A model generated the notes under the pieces. That model saw nothing but the letters and a program-made list of their open reading frames with translations. It was not told the origin of the DNA and ran no database searches. From Spirochaetota bacterium (lineage in GTDB: Bacteria > Spirochaetota > Spirochaetia > Treponematales > UBA12059), in NCBI GenBank assembly GCA_018262985.1, contig JADFDI010000002.1:124001-188000 (forward strand): a stretch of DNA of 64,000 nucleotides, written 5' to 3'. Shown in pieces: positions 49,660 through 57,123 of this stretch; position 1 is the first letter of the stretch, and the number at the start of each line of letters is the position of its first letter. Both the position numbers and the translations under genes were made by a program.

Positions 49660-50975
49660 CTGGCGGAACCTTCCGTTCGCGCCAGTAGCGCCTCCGCCAG
49701 CGATTCGATGGATTGGTACTCGGCCTGGGAGCGTCCGGCGAGGTCCTTGAGCACCATGACGCCGCGTTCGGCCTCCGCCTGCCCGAGTATGACCGCCATG
49801 CCGATGCCCTTGCGCTCGGCGTACGCGAACTGCTGTCCGAGCTTCTTGCGCTCGGGATAGATCTCGGTCGCGACGCCGGCGGCCCGGAGCCGCGCGGCGA
49901 GCGCGGCGTAGCGGCCGAGGAAGCCGTCCTCGACGTTGAGCACGAGCGCGCGCGTCCAGCTCGAGCCGCGCCGCGCCTTTCCCATGGCCTCGAGGGCGGC
50001 GAGGAGGCGGTCCATGCCCACCGAGGCCCCGACGCCAGGCAGCTTCTGCTTGGTGTAGAGGCTCGCGAGGTCGTTGTAGCGGCCGCCCGAACAGACCGAG
50101 CCGATCTCGGGAAGCCCGTCGAGCGTGGTCTCGAAGACCACGCCGGTGTAGTAGTCGAGCCCGCGCGTGATGGACGGGTCGAGGACGAGGGAGTCGGCGA
50201 AGCCCGCGCCGCGGGCGGCGGCGAAAAGCTCCGAGAGGCGCTCCGAATCGGGGTTCGGGCCTCCCGCGAGCGCGGTCATTCTCCCGAGGTCGGCTTCGAA
50301 GTCGCCGCCCGCCGTCACGTATTCCATCACCTTGCGCGCCGCCGACTCGCCGGCGAGGGCGGAAAGCTGCCCCAAGGTCTCCTCCGCGCCGATCTTTTCC
50401 AGCTTGTCGACTATCCTGAGGATCTCGACGGACCTTCCGGACAGGTCGAGGGCTTCGAGGAAGCGGTTGAACACTCCCCGGTGGTTGACGCGGATGCGGA
50501 AGCCGCCCGCGCCGAGGGCGGAGACGGCCGCGTGGATGGTCTGGAGCACGTCGAAGTCGGCGCCCGCGCAGTCGACGCCGACCACGTCGAAGTCGCACTG
50601 GACGAACTCGCGGTAACGCCCGCGCTGGGTGTTCTCGCCCCGCCAGACCTTGGCCACGTGGTAGCGCTTGAACGGCAGGTAGAGCTCGGCAGCGTGCTCG
50701 GCCATGAAGCGGGCGAAGGGTACGGTCAGGTCGAAGCGCATGGCCACGTCCCGTCCGCCGTGATCCGTGAAACGGTAGACCTGCTTCTCGGTCTCGCCGC
50801 CGGCCTTGCCGAGCAGCACCTCGGCGTATTCGAGCACCGGGGTGTCGATCGGGACGAAGCCCGAGAGCCTGAAGATGCGCTCGAGGATCTCCACGAGCTC
50901 CGCGCGTTCCATCTCGGCCGCGGGAAGGAAGTCGCGGAAGCCCTTGAGGACGCGGGGCTGGATGATGTCTGCCAT
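49656..50975 (-). CDS. hisS: Histidyl-tRNA synthetase
   Basis: A 439-residue class II aminoacyl-tRNA synthetase charging tRNA-His. Seen: PRVLKGFRDFLPAA at the N-terminus, motif 2 VWRGENTQRGRYREFVQCDFDVVG, histidine-specific TRGLDYYTGVVFE and CSGGRYNDL, motif 3 GVGASVGMDRLLAAL, and a C-terminal anticodon-binding domain from about 345 (VLNVEDGFLGRYAALAARLR). ATG 50975 is the first sensible start; an in-frame extension of 66 residues upstream overlaps the divergent coaX promoter and is basic, unlike the family. Heads a four-gene minus-strand unit with the lipoprotein, trmB and GGDEF genes. Confidence 0.96.
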   Translation of the reverse strand: MADIIQPRVLKGFRDFLPAAEMERAELVEILERIFRLSGFVPIDTPVLEYAEVLLGKAGGETEKQVYRFTDHGGRDVAMRFDLTVPFARFMAEHAAELYLPFKRYHVAKVWRGENTQRGRYREFVQCDFDVVGVDCAGADFDVLQTIHAAVSALGAGGFRIRVNHRGVFNRFLEALDLSGRSVEILRIVDKLEKIGAEETLGQLSALAGESAARKVMEYVTAGGDFEADLGRMTALAGGPNPDSERLSELFAAARGAGFADSLVLDPSITRGLDYYTGVVFETTLDGLPEIGSVCSGGRYNDLASLYTKQKLPGVGASVGMDRLLAALEAMGKARRGSSWTRALVLNVEDGFLGRYAALAARLRAAGVATEIYPERKKLGQQFAYAERKGIGMAVILGQAEAERGVMVLKDLAGRSQAEYQSIESLAEALLARTEGSAR

Positions 50976-51089
50976 GGATGCTCCGTGCGGTCGCCGGCCT
51001 CTCGGCCTGCGCGCGTGATTATCGAATTGTGCCCGAAAAGGCCGCGCCTGCGCAAGCGACCGCCGGGCGCGGGGCGTTCCCGCCCGCGC

Positions 51090-51119
51090 TTGACAGCCTC
51101 GCGCGGACGGGCCGATAGT
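51090..51119 (+). promoter_or_regulatory. Promoter of coaX, predicted leaderless
   Basis: Perfect -35 TTGACA (51090-51095) and GATAGT (51114-51119), spacer 18 bp. The ATG at 51127 lies 7 bases after the -10; there is no room for a ribosome binding site. Confidence 0.6.
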
Positions 51120-51126
51120 GCTCTCC

Positions 51127-51915
51127 ATGCTGCTTTGCATCGACGCCGGGAACACGAACATCGTCGTAGGCATCTACCAGGACGTTCCGGAGGCCGGAGC
51201 GACGCCCCGGACGCTCGGCGAGTTCCGACTTCGGACCGTTCCCTCGAAGACCGAGGACGAGTACGCCACCCAGTTCAAGGCCATGCTCGCCGATTCCGGA
51301 GTGGAATGCGCCGCGGTCCGGACCGTGGTGGTCAGCTCGGTCGTCCCGCCCCTGACCAAGGCTCTCCTCGCCATGGGCGAGCGGCTTTTCGGCGTCGAGC
51401 CCCTGCTGGTCGGCCCCGGCCTCTATCCGAAGCTGCCCGTCAAGGTTGTCGCCGCCGACGAGATCGGCACCGACCTGGTGGCCGACGCGGTCGCGGCCAG
51501 GGCCAGGGCCCCGGGAGCGTCCATCGTCGTCGACTTCGGAACCGCCCTGACCTTCACGGCGATCTCGGCCGACGGCCTCATCGAGGGCGTGGCCATAGCG
51601 CCGGGACTGGGCACCGCCATCAACGCGTTGACGAATTCGACCGCGCAGCTGCCCTCGGTGCCGCTCGTCGCGCCGCCCTCGGCGCTGGGACGCAACACGG
51701 TGCAGGCCATCCAGTCGGGCGTGGTATTCGGCTACGCGGGACTCGTGGAGTCGGTGGTCCGCCGGATGAAGTCCGAGCTCGGCGGTTCGGCGACGGTCAT
51801 CGCCACCGGGGGCCTCCACCGGGTGGTGGCGCCGCTCGTCGGCATCTTCGACGCCGTCGAGCCGACCTTGACCCTCGACGGACTCGCCCTCATCGCGCGC
51901 GCGGTCGGACCGTAG
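51127..51915 (+). CDS. coaX: Type III pantothenate kinase
   Basis: A 262-residue ASKHA-fold kinase that phosphorylates pantothenate in the first step of coenzyme A synthesis. LLCIDAGNTNIVVGIYQ (phosphate-1 loop), DEIGTDLVADAVAA, VVDFGTALTFTAIS (phosphate-2) and VIATGGLHRVVAP (adenosine region) are all present. Type III enzymes need a monovalent cation and are not feedback-inhibited by CoA. ATG 51127 is chosen over an in-frame GTG at 51118, which lies inside the -10 box. Monocistronic, facing a converging hypothetical gene. Confidence 0.95.
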   Translation: MLLCIDAGNTNIVVGIYQDVPEAGATPRTLGEFRLRTVPSKTEDEYATQFKAMLADSGVECAAVRTVVVSSVVPPLTKALLAMGERLFGVEPLLVGPGLYPKLPVKVVAADEIGTDLVADAVAARARAPGASIVVDFGTALTFTAISADGLIEGVAIAPGLGTAINALTNSTAQLPSVPLVAPPSALGRNTVQAIQSGVVFGYAGLVESVVRRMKSELGGSATVIATGGLHRVVAPLVGIFDAVEPTLTLDGLALIARAVGP

Positions 51916-51954
51916 GCGCGGGACGCCTTACAGCCAGCGCGCGCCGTACGCGCC

Positions 51955-52422
51955 CTACGTGGAGTCGCCGTCGCCCGCCGGGTTCCTGAGAAGCTCCGAA
52001 AGCTCGTCCCCGGACACCACCTCGACGTCGGCCTGGCCGTCGTCGAAGCTCGCCCGTACCAGGTCGCGGAGTTCCGTCACCCAGGCGCGCTGGTCCTTGG
52101 CGCACCGGGCCAGCTCGTCGCGGCCGAAGCGCAGCGCCTCGCCAAGCGGTCCGGAGCCCGCCGACAGGTCGCTCGCGGCCTCCGATAGCGAAAGCATGGC
52201 CTTCCCGAGCAGCTTCATGAGCTCCGGTCGCTCCACGAGGCGCGGATTCTCGACCAGGAGCCCGGCCATCCTGCGCGTCTCCCGGTCGGCCCATTTCAGG
52301 TCGTCGAACAGCTTGTCGGCGTACAGGTCCGGGTCGAGGTCTATCTTCACGGCGTCCGCGATGCCCGCGACGACGCGGGAAAGGTAGTAGATGTCGTCCT
52401 GGAAATGGATGCGCTGCGCCAT
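51955..52422 (-). CDS. Conserved-looking hypothetical cytoplasmic protein
   Basis: A 155-residue, acidic, mostly helical protein without a signal or membrane segment and with no motif I can name. Helices include FQDDIYYLSRVVAGIADAV, YADKLFDDLKWADRETRRMAGLL and ELMKLLGKAMLSLSEAA, so it may be a small helical bundle. It is divergent from the rpsF operon (248-bp gap) and converges with coaX. A possible -10 (TACACT on the minus strand, 52437-52442) lies 14 bases before ATG 52422. Codon use and composition resemble those of its neighbours, which supports a real gene. Confidence 0.7.
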   Translation of the reverse strand: MAQRIHFQDDIYYLSRVVAGIADAVKIDLDPDLYADKLFDDLKWADRETRRMAGLLVENPRLVERPELMKLLGKAMLSLSEAASDLSAGSGPLGEALRFGRDELARCAKDQRAWVTELRDLVRASFDDGQADVEVVSGDELSELLRNPAGDGDST

Positions 52423-52560
52423 GGTGCCCCTCGTCAAGTGTATCGGCCTGGAAGCGTCGCGGATTGAGCCTCGGAACGCGGTCGACGCCTTCCGCGGCGA
52501 GGGTTCGGACGCCGCGGCGGGAAATCGGCGTCCCCCGTCGCGATGGCTGGACCGGACTCC

Positions 52561-52589
52561 TTGATGGAAGCGGCCGTTTCTGGTAAGCT
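52561..52589 (+). promoter_or_regulatory. Promoter of the rpsF operon
   Basis: TTGATG (52561-52566) and TAAGCT (52584-52589), spacer 17 bp, with TG at 52581-52582 forming an extended -10. Predicted transcription start near 52596, about 75 nt before rpsF. Confidence 0.55.
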
Positions 52590-52595
52590 CCGTTG

Positions 52596-52670
52596 CCTCT
52601 TTATCCGTCCCGTCGGGACGGATCGAGGGCTCGCCCCGTAGGGGCGGACCTGAGTCCACAGGGAGGAACC
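52596..52670 (+). promoter_or_regulatory. rpsF leader: Structured rpsF leader, possible S6:S18 autoregulatory element
   Basis: Three hairpins in tandem: a perfect 9-bp stem (52603-52611 with 52615-52623, loop GTC), a 6-bp stem (52632-52637 with 52641-52646, loop GTA) and a 4-bp stem (52646-52649 with 52654-52657), then GGGAGGA before the ATG. In many bacteria the rpsF leader RNA binds the S6:S18 complex to repress the operon; a match to that motif is suggested by position only. Confidence 0.45.
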
Positions 52671-52952
52671 ATGAGGTCCTACGAACTGATCACCATCTTT
52701 CCCGCCGAGGAAGAGCTCTTCCGCGCGGGGAAGGAGACGGTCCTCGCCGAGCTCGCGAAGCACGGCGCCGAGATCGTCAAGGAAGAGGACATGGGTGAGC
52801 GCCAGCTCGCCTACGCCATCAACAAGCGCCCGCGCGGGCACTACGTCCTGTTCAACGTGAAGCTCGGCACCGACAAGATCGCCCCGGCCGAGCGCGCGTT
52901 CATGCTCAACCCCAACGTGATGAAGCACATCTTCGTCAGGGTCGACGAGTAA
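52671..52952 (+). CDS. rpsF: 30S ribosomal protein S6
   Basis: A 93-residue S6, identified by MRSYELITIFPAEEE, AYAINKRPRGHYVLFNV and the end NPNVMKHIFVRVDE. It binds 16S rRNA with S18, encoded two genes on. ATG 52671 has GGGAGGA 4 bases upstream; in-frame codons further upstream fall inside the structured leader. First gene of rpsF-ssb-rpsR-(membrane protein)-rplI-dnaB. Confidence 0.96.
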   Translation: MRSYELITIFPAEEELFRAGKETVLAELAKHGAEIVKEEDMGERQLAYAINKRPRGHYVLFNVKLGTDKIAPAERAFMLNPNVMKHIFVRVDE

Positions 52953-52965
52953 GGGACGCCCGGAT

Positions 52966-53463
52966 ATGGCGGATATGAGCATCGCCGTCCTCATCGGGCG
53001 GCTCACGCGGGACGCCGAGCTCAAATACACGAACTCCGGCACCGCGATCTGCAAATTCGGCCTCGCCGTGAACGTCCGCCAGAAGAAGGGCGACCAGTGG
53101 GTCGACGAGCCGAATTACTACAACGTGGTCGTCTGGGGCAAGGACGGCGAACGCCTGAACCAGTACCTGACGAAGGGCAAGCTGGTCGCGGTCGAGGGCA
53201 ACCTCCGCCACGACAAGTGGGAACAGGACGGCGTCCAGCGGCTCGCCGTCGAGGTCTCGGCCAACAGCGTCAGCTTCGTCGGCGGACGCCAGGACGGCGG
53301 CTCTTCCGAAGGCGGCGAGGGCAGGCAGTACGGTTCCCAGGGTCCGGCCCAGAACCAGGGCCAGGGCGGCTACCGCGAGGAGCGCCCGGCGCAGGCCCGC
53401 CAGGGCCAGGCGCCCCGCCAGGCTCCCCCGCAGGACGATTTCCCCGACGACATCCCTTTCTGA
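52966..53463 (+). CDS. ssb: Single-stranded DNA-binding protein
   Basis: A 165-residue SSB: OB-fold in residues about 4-108 ([63 protein letters not shown]), a Gly/Gln/Ala-rich flexible linker, and the acidic tip DDFPDDIPF that recruits repair and replication partners. Placed between rpsF and rpsR as in many bacteria. ATG 52966 fits AAGGGA at 52951-52956; ATG 52975 is a second possible start. Confidence 0.96.
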   Translation: MADMSIAVLIGRLTRDAELKYTNSGTAICKFGLAVNVRQKKGDQWVDEPNYYNVVVWGKDGERLNQYLTKGKLVAVEGNLRHDKWEQDGVQRLAVEVSANSVSFVGGRQDGGSSEGGEGRQYGSQGPAQNQGQGGYREERPAQARQGQAPRQAPPQDDFPDDIPF

Positions 53464-53485
53464 CACCACTCCAAGGAGACACGCA

Positions 53486-53824
53486 ATGTCCGACATGAAG
53501 GATACCCGTGAAGACATGAGGCCCCCGCGCGAGATGCGCGAGGGTTCCGAGGGCGGCGATTCCCGCCGCGACGACGAGGGCCGGCCCTCCGGCGGCCCCC
53601 GCGGCGGTCGCAAGGGCTTCTTCCGCAAGAAGGTCTGCAAATTCTGCGCCCAGAAGCTGAAGATCGACTACAAGGATCCCGACACCCTCCGCCGCTTCAT
53701 CACCGAGCGCGGCAAGATCCTGCCCCGCCGCATCACCGGCTCCTGCGCCAAGCACCAGCGCCGGCTAGCCGTCGCGATCAAGCGCTCGCGCGCCATCGCC
53801 TTCCTGCCCTACGTGACGAAGTAA
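53486..53824 (+). CDS. rpsR: 30S ribosomal protein S18 with long N-terminal extension
   Basis: A 112-residue S18. The conserved core is residues about 44-112 ([57 protein letters not shown]). CxxC (51, 54) and CAKH may bind zinc. Ahead of it is a ~43-residue extension rich in Arg, Glu, Asp and Gly, not present in enteric S18. AAGGAG lies 8 bases before ATG 53486. Confidence 0.95.
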   Translation: MSDMKDTREDMRPPREMREGSEGGDSRRDDEGRPSGGPRGGRKGFFRKKVCKFCAQKLKIDYKDPDTLRRFITERGKILPRRITGSCAKHQRRLAVAIKRSRAIAFLPYVTK

Positions 53825-53835
53825 GGCGGGAACCC

Positions 53836-54813
53836 GTGTCCGAAGCCGTCGAGAGACGAAGCGGCGCCGTCAAGGCGCTCGTTTCCGGAGCGGTCTCCGG
53901 GGTCCTCTACGCGACCCTGGCGCTTTCGCCCGCCTTCCTGGCGCCCTTGCAGGCAGCCAAGCGGCGCGGCGGCTTCGGCGCGCTCCTCGTCTCGGGCGGC
54001 ATCGCGCTCGCGGCCTGCGCGGGCATCACCTTCGCCCGGCTGCGCGCCCTCGGGATTCCCTTCGAGGCGTTCGACGTCCTGTCGGGACTCCTCATGCCGC
54101 TTTCGCTCGTCGCCGGGCTCGTTCTCGTGAACGTACCGGCGCTGGGCTCCGTGGCTCTCGCGTACCGGCTTCTCCTGGGCGCCGGAATCGCGACCCTCGG
54201 CACCCTGCCGGCCCTCCTGCCCGTCGTGGCCGGCCCCGACGCGTCCGCCCATCTGGAGCGGATGTTCGGCGCGGTGGCGGAAGCCATGAGCGGCGGCGCG
54301 GAGGGGCTTGACGGCTTCGACGCCGCCGCCCTCGCGGCAGCTTTCCGCACGGCGATGACGAACGGTTTCACCGCCGCGCTGCTTTTCATACTGACGGCCG
54401 ACTACTGGATCGGCGAGCGCTTCGGCCGAAGGGCTGGCGAGGCGCCGGTGGCGGGCCTCGGGAGCTTCAGGGTTCCCGCCGGCCTGCTCTGGCCCTTCCT
54501 GGCCGCCTGGGCCGCCACCCTCGTCACGCGCGTCCTCGAGACCGGCGCCTTCGAGGCCCTGGCCTGGAACGCGTCGTTGCCGCTTTCCGTGCTCTACGGC
54601 TTCCAGGGCCTCTCGCTGCTCGGCCGCCTCGCGGCGCGCTGGATTCCCCGGCCGCTCCGCTTCGCGGCGGCGTTCACGTTCGTCGTCCTGGCCGTTTCCC
54701 CGGCGACCGGCCTCGCGGTCGCGATCGCCCTTCCGGTCCTCGGCCTGTCCGAGACCTGGATTCCCTACAGAACCACCAAGGAGATCACCGATGAAGGTCA
54801 TCCTGAACAATGA
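53836..54813 (+). CDS. Multi-pass membrane protein between rpsR and rplI (DUF2232/YybS-like)
   Basis: A 325-residue integral membrane protein with about eight hydrophobic segments (SGAVSGVLYATLALSPAFLAPL; LLVSGGIALAACAGITFA; LLMPLSLVAGLVLVNVPALG; LLWPFLAAWAATLVTRVLE; FAAAFTFVVLAVSPATGLAVA). Size, topology and position upstream of rplI match DUF2232/YybS proteins of other bacteria and the unnamed treponemal gene at this locus. Function unknown. GTG start at 53836, 11 bp after rpsR; its end overlaps rplI by 23 bp, so it is cotranslated with ribosomal proteins. Confidence 0.75.
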   Translation: MSEAVERRSGAVKALVSGAVSGVLYATLALSPAFLAPLQAAKRRGGFGALLVSGGIALAACAGITFARLRALGIPFEAFDVLSGLLMPLSLVAGLVLVNVPALGSVALAYRLLLGAGIATLGTLPALLPVVAGPDASAHLERMFGAVAEAMSGGAEGLDGFDAAALAAAFRTAMTNGFTAALLFILTADYWIGERFGRRAGEAPVAGLGSFRVPAGLLWPFLAAWAATLVTRVLETGAFEALAWNASLPLSVLYGFQGLSLLGRLAARWIPRPLRFAAAFTFVVLAVSPATGLAVAIALPVLGLSETWIPYRTTKEITDEGHPEQ

Positions 54814-55363
54814 CGTTCCCAACCTCGGCGAGCTCGGAGACGTCAAGGACGTCGCCCGCGGCTTCGCGAGGAACTACCTCCTCCCGCGCGGGCTCGCGTT
54901 CCCCTTCACCAAGAAGGCCGTGGAGCTCTTCGAGAAGCGCAAGGACGAGATCGCCAAGCGCAAGGAAGAGAAGCGCCTCGCCGCCGCCGGCCTCAAGGCC
55001 CGGCTCGAGGCCGAGGAGATCGCCATCTCCATGCCGGCCGGCCACAACGGCAAGCTCTACGGCGCGGTCACCAACCAGACCGTGGTCGACGAGCTCCTGA
55101 AGCGCGGCATCGAGGTCGACCGCAAGAAGGTCGAGGTCCCCGGCCGCGCCATCAAGAGCGTCGGCAACTACAAGGTCGCGGTTCACCTCTACGAGAAGGA
55201 GGAGGCCGTCGTCCGCGTGTCCGTGAAGGGCACCTCCGCCAAGGACGAGCACGCCGCCCGCGCCGAGGCGAAGCACGACCGCAAGCACGAGGCCAAGGTC
55301 GAGGCTCCCGCCGAGGCGCAGGCCGAGAGCGCCGCCGAGGAAACCGCCCAGACCGAAGAGTAA
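54791..55363 (+). CDS. rplI: 50S ribosomal protein L9 with C-terminal acidic/Ala extension
   Basis: A 190-residue L9. The N-terminal rRNA-binding domain (MKVILNNDVPNLGELGDVKDV, RGFARNYLLPRGLA), the connecting helix and the C-terminal domain (HNGKLYGAVTNQTVVDELL; IKSVGNYKVAVHLY) are all present by residue 148. A ~42-residue tail rich in Ala, Glu, Lys and His follows, which L9 of most bacteria lacks. AAGGAG precedes ATG 54791 within the end of the membrane protein gene. Confidence 0.95.
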   Translation: MKVILNNDVPNLGELGDVKDVARGFARNYLLPRGLAFPFTKKAVELFEKRKDEIAKRKEEKRLAAAGLKARLEAEEIAISMPAGHNGKLYGAVTNQTVVDELLKRGIEVDRKKVEVPGRAIKSVGNYKVAVHLYEKEEAVVRVSVKGTSAKDEHAARAEAKHDRKHEAKVEAPAEAQAESAAEETAQTEE

Positions 55364-55372
55364 GGAAGATCG

Positions 55373-56713
55373 ATGGCCCAGACGCCGCTCAAGGACAAGG
55401 TCCCGCCGCACGACGCCGAGGCCGAGCAGGCGGCGCTGGGCGCCATCCTCCTCGATCCGGACGCGGTCCCGCTCGTGCTGCGGTTCCTGCGTCCGGACGA
55501 CTTCTACGTCAACGCCAACCGTTCCTGTTTCGCGGCGATCGTCTCGCTGTACGAGAAGGGGCAGAAAGCGGACCTGATCACCCTGACCGACGAGCTCCGC
55601 CTCATGGGCGAGCTCGATCGCGTCGGCGGCCCCGCCTACGTGGCGCGCCTCACCGACGTGGTGCCTTCGAGCGCGAACGTCGAATACTACGCGCGCATCG
55701 TGCAGGAGCAATCGGTCCGGCGCGCCCTGCTCAAGCTGGCCCAGAAGGTCAGCGCCGAGGTCTTCGAGGATTCCGTGGAGAGCGTCTCCATCCTCGACTC
55801 GGCCCAGGGCCGCATCTTCGAGCTTTCCGAGCACCGGCAGACGGTCACCTACCGTTCGGTCAAGGAGCTCCTTCCGGAAACCATCAAGACCATCGAGCGA
55901 CTCGCGAAGAGCAAGACCGCCTACACCGGCGTACCGAGCGGCTTCGCGGATCTCGACGCCATGACGAGCGGCTTCCAGCCGAGCGAGTTCATCGTCATCG
56001 GAGCCCGCCCGAGCGTCGGCAAGACCGCCTTCGCCCTGACCCTCGCGTCGCGCGCGTCGATCGACCACAAGATCCCGACCGCCTTCTTCTCGCTCGAAAT
56101 GGCCGACATGGCCATCATGCAACGCCTCGTGTCGAGCGAGGCCCGCATCGCGAGCGAGAAGATCCGCACCGGCCTCATCAAGCCGAGCGACTTCCAGAGC
56201 CTGATGGACACGGCGGGCCGCATCTACGAGGCGCCGCTCTTCATCGTCGACATGCCGAACATGAAGCTGCTCGACCTCCGCACCATGGCGCGACGCCTGG
56301 CGACGGAAAAGGGCGTCAAGATCATCTTCGTCGACTACCTGACCCTGATCACCCACGAGAATTCCGACCTGCCCCGCTGGGAGCAGATCTCCAGCATTTC
56401 GCGCTCGCTCAAGGCCCTGGCCCGCGAGCTGCGCATCCCAATCGTCGCGCTCTCGCAGCTCAAGCGCGAAGCGGAGGGCAAGCAGCCGACCATGGCCGAC
56501 CTCCGCGAGTCGGGCTCCATCGAGCAGGACGCCGACCTCATCCTCTTCCTCCACCGCGACCGCGAGATCGACAAGAAAAAGGAAGACCGTTCGTCGGTCA
56601 TCGAAACCCAGCTGATCGTGGCCAAGCAGCGCAACGGCCCGGTCGGCATGGTGGACCTGGCCTTCCTGCCTTCGTACACCCGCTTCGAGGCGCTTGAAAA
56701 GCACGGACGCTGA
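55373..56713 (+). CDS. dnaB: Replicative DNA helicase
   Basis: A 446-residue hexameric 5'-3' helicase of the replication fork. N-terminal domain: PPHDAEAEQAALGAILLDPDA and PSSANVEYYARIVQ; C-terminal RecA-like domain: GFQPSEFIVIGARPSVGKTAF (Walker A), FFSLEMADMAIMQRLV, IIFVDYLTLI (Walker B) and LRESGSIEQDADLILFLHR. No intein interrupts the P-loop. Last gene of the rpsF unit, 9 bp after rplI. Its final codons contain the -35 of the comFB promoter. Confidence 0.97.
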   Translation: MAQTPLKDKVPPHDAEAEQAALGAILLDPDAVPLVLRFLRPDDFYVNANRSCFAAIVSLYEKGQKADLITLTDELRLMGELDRVGGPAYVARLTDVVPSSANVEYYARIVQEQSVRRALLKLAQKVSAEVFEDSVESVSILDSAQGRIFELSEHRQTVTYRSVKELLPETIKTIERLAKSKTAYTGVPSGFADLDAMTSGFQPSEFIVIGARPSVGKTAFALTLASRASIDHKIPTAFFSLEMADMAIMQRLVSSEARIASEKIRTGLIKPSDFQSLMDTAGRIYEAPLFIVDMPNMKLLDLRTMARRLATEKGVKIIFVDYLTLITHENSDLPRWEQISSISRSLKALARELRIPIVALSQLKREAEGKQPTMADLRESGSIEQDADLILFLHRDREIDKKKEDRSSVIETQLIVAKQRNGPVGMVDLAFLPSYTRFEALEKHGR

Positions 56714-56722
56714 GCCTATCCT
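56694..56722 (+). promoter_or_regulatory. Promoter of comFB overlapping the dnaB end
   Basis: TTGAAA (56694-56699) and TATCCT (56717-56722), spacer 17 bp; the -35 lies in the last codons of dnaB. Predicted transcription start near 56729, about 40 nt before the comFB ATG, which has its own ribosome site. Confidence 0.55.
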
Positions 56723-56767
56723 CAAGTCGGACCTAATGGCCTAACACGAAAAGAGGGGAGCGAGCGC

Positions 56768-57064
56768 ATGGACCTTCAGCGTGACTACGATTTCAGCGTC
56801 CTGGTGAACGAGGCCGAGCGCATGGTGCTGGACGAGCTCGGGCGCGAGCTCGACGGGGCCGAGGAGCGCGGCACCTGCGTCTGCCAGGATTGCGTCCTCG
56901 ACATGGCCGCCTACGCGCTCAACATGCTGAAGCCCCTCTACCGGGTGAGCCTGCTCGGCACCATGTACGCCCACGCCGCCGACGGAACCGCCTTCTCCGA
57001 CCAGGTCAAGGCCGCGGTCCGGGCGGCCGTCAAGAAAATCTCCTCGAATCCCGGTCACGACTGA
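56768..57064 (+). CDS. comFB: ComFB-family protein (possible c-di-GMP receptor)
   Basis: A 98-residue late-competence ComFB-family protein: VNEAERMVLDELGRELD at the N-terminus and CVCQDCVLDMAAYALNMLKPLYRVS, with Cys37, Cys39 and Cys42 and the conserved Asp. The family is named from the Bacillus comF operon; relatives in cyanobacteria have been reported to bind cyclic di-GMP. The usual PPRY after the helix is KPLY here. GAGGGGAG precedes ATG 56768. No other competence gene is nearby; a diguanylate cyclase is encoded at 47143-48309. Confidence 0.87.
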   Translation: MDLQRDYDFSVLVNEAERMVLDELGRELDGAEERGTCVCQDCVLDMAAYALNMLKPLYRVSLLGTMYAHAADGTAFSDQVKAAVRAAVKKISSNPGHD

Positions 57065-57086
57065 GGCGCCGGCGGCTTGCTCCGCT

Positions 57087-57110
57087 TAAAAGCCTTCCGA
57101 CTTCCGTCGG
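57087..57110 (-). terminator. Possible weak terminator for the rpsB-rseP-CpXC operon
   Basis: Minus-strand hairpin CCGAC/GTCGG (57106-57110 with 57097-57101) with a GGAA tetraloop, followed by AAGGCTTTT. The stem is only 5 bp, so this is tentative. It lies between the converging comFB and CpXC genes. Confidence 0.35.
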
Positions 57111-57123
57111 GCTGCGGACCGCC

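Noticed and set aside
50976-51173. 66-residue N-terminal extension of HisS
   Set aside because: It overlaps the divergent coaX gene and promoter and is unlike the family; ATG 50975 begins the conserved sequence.
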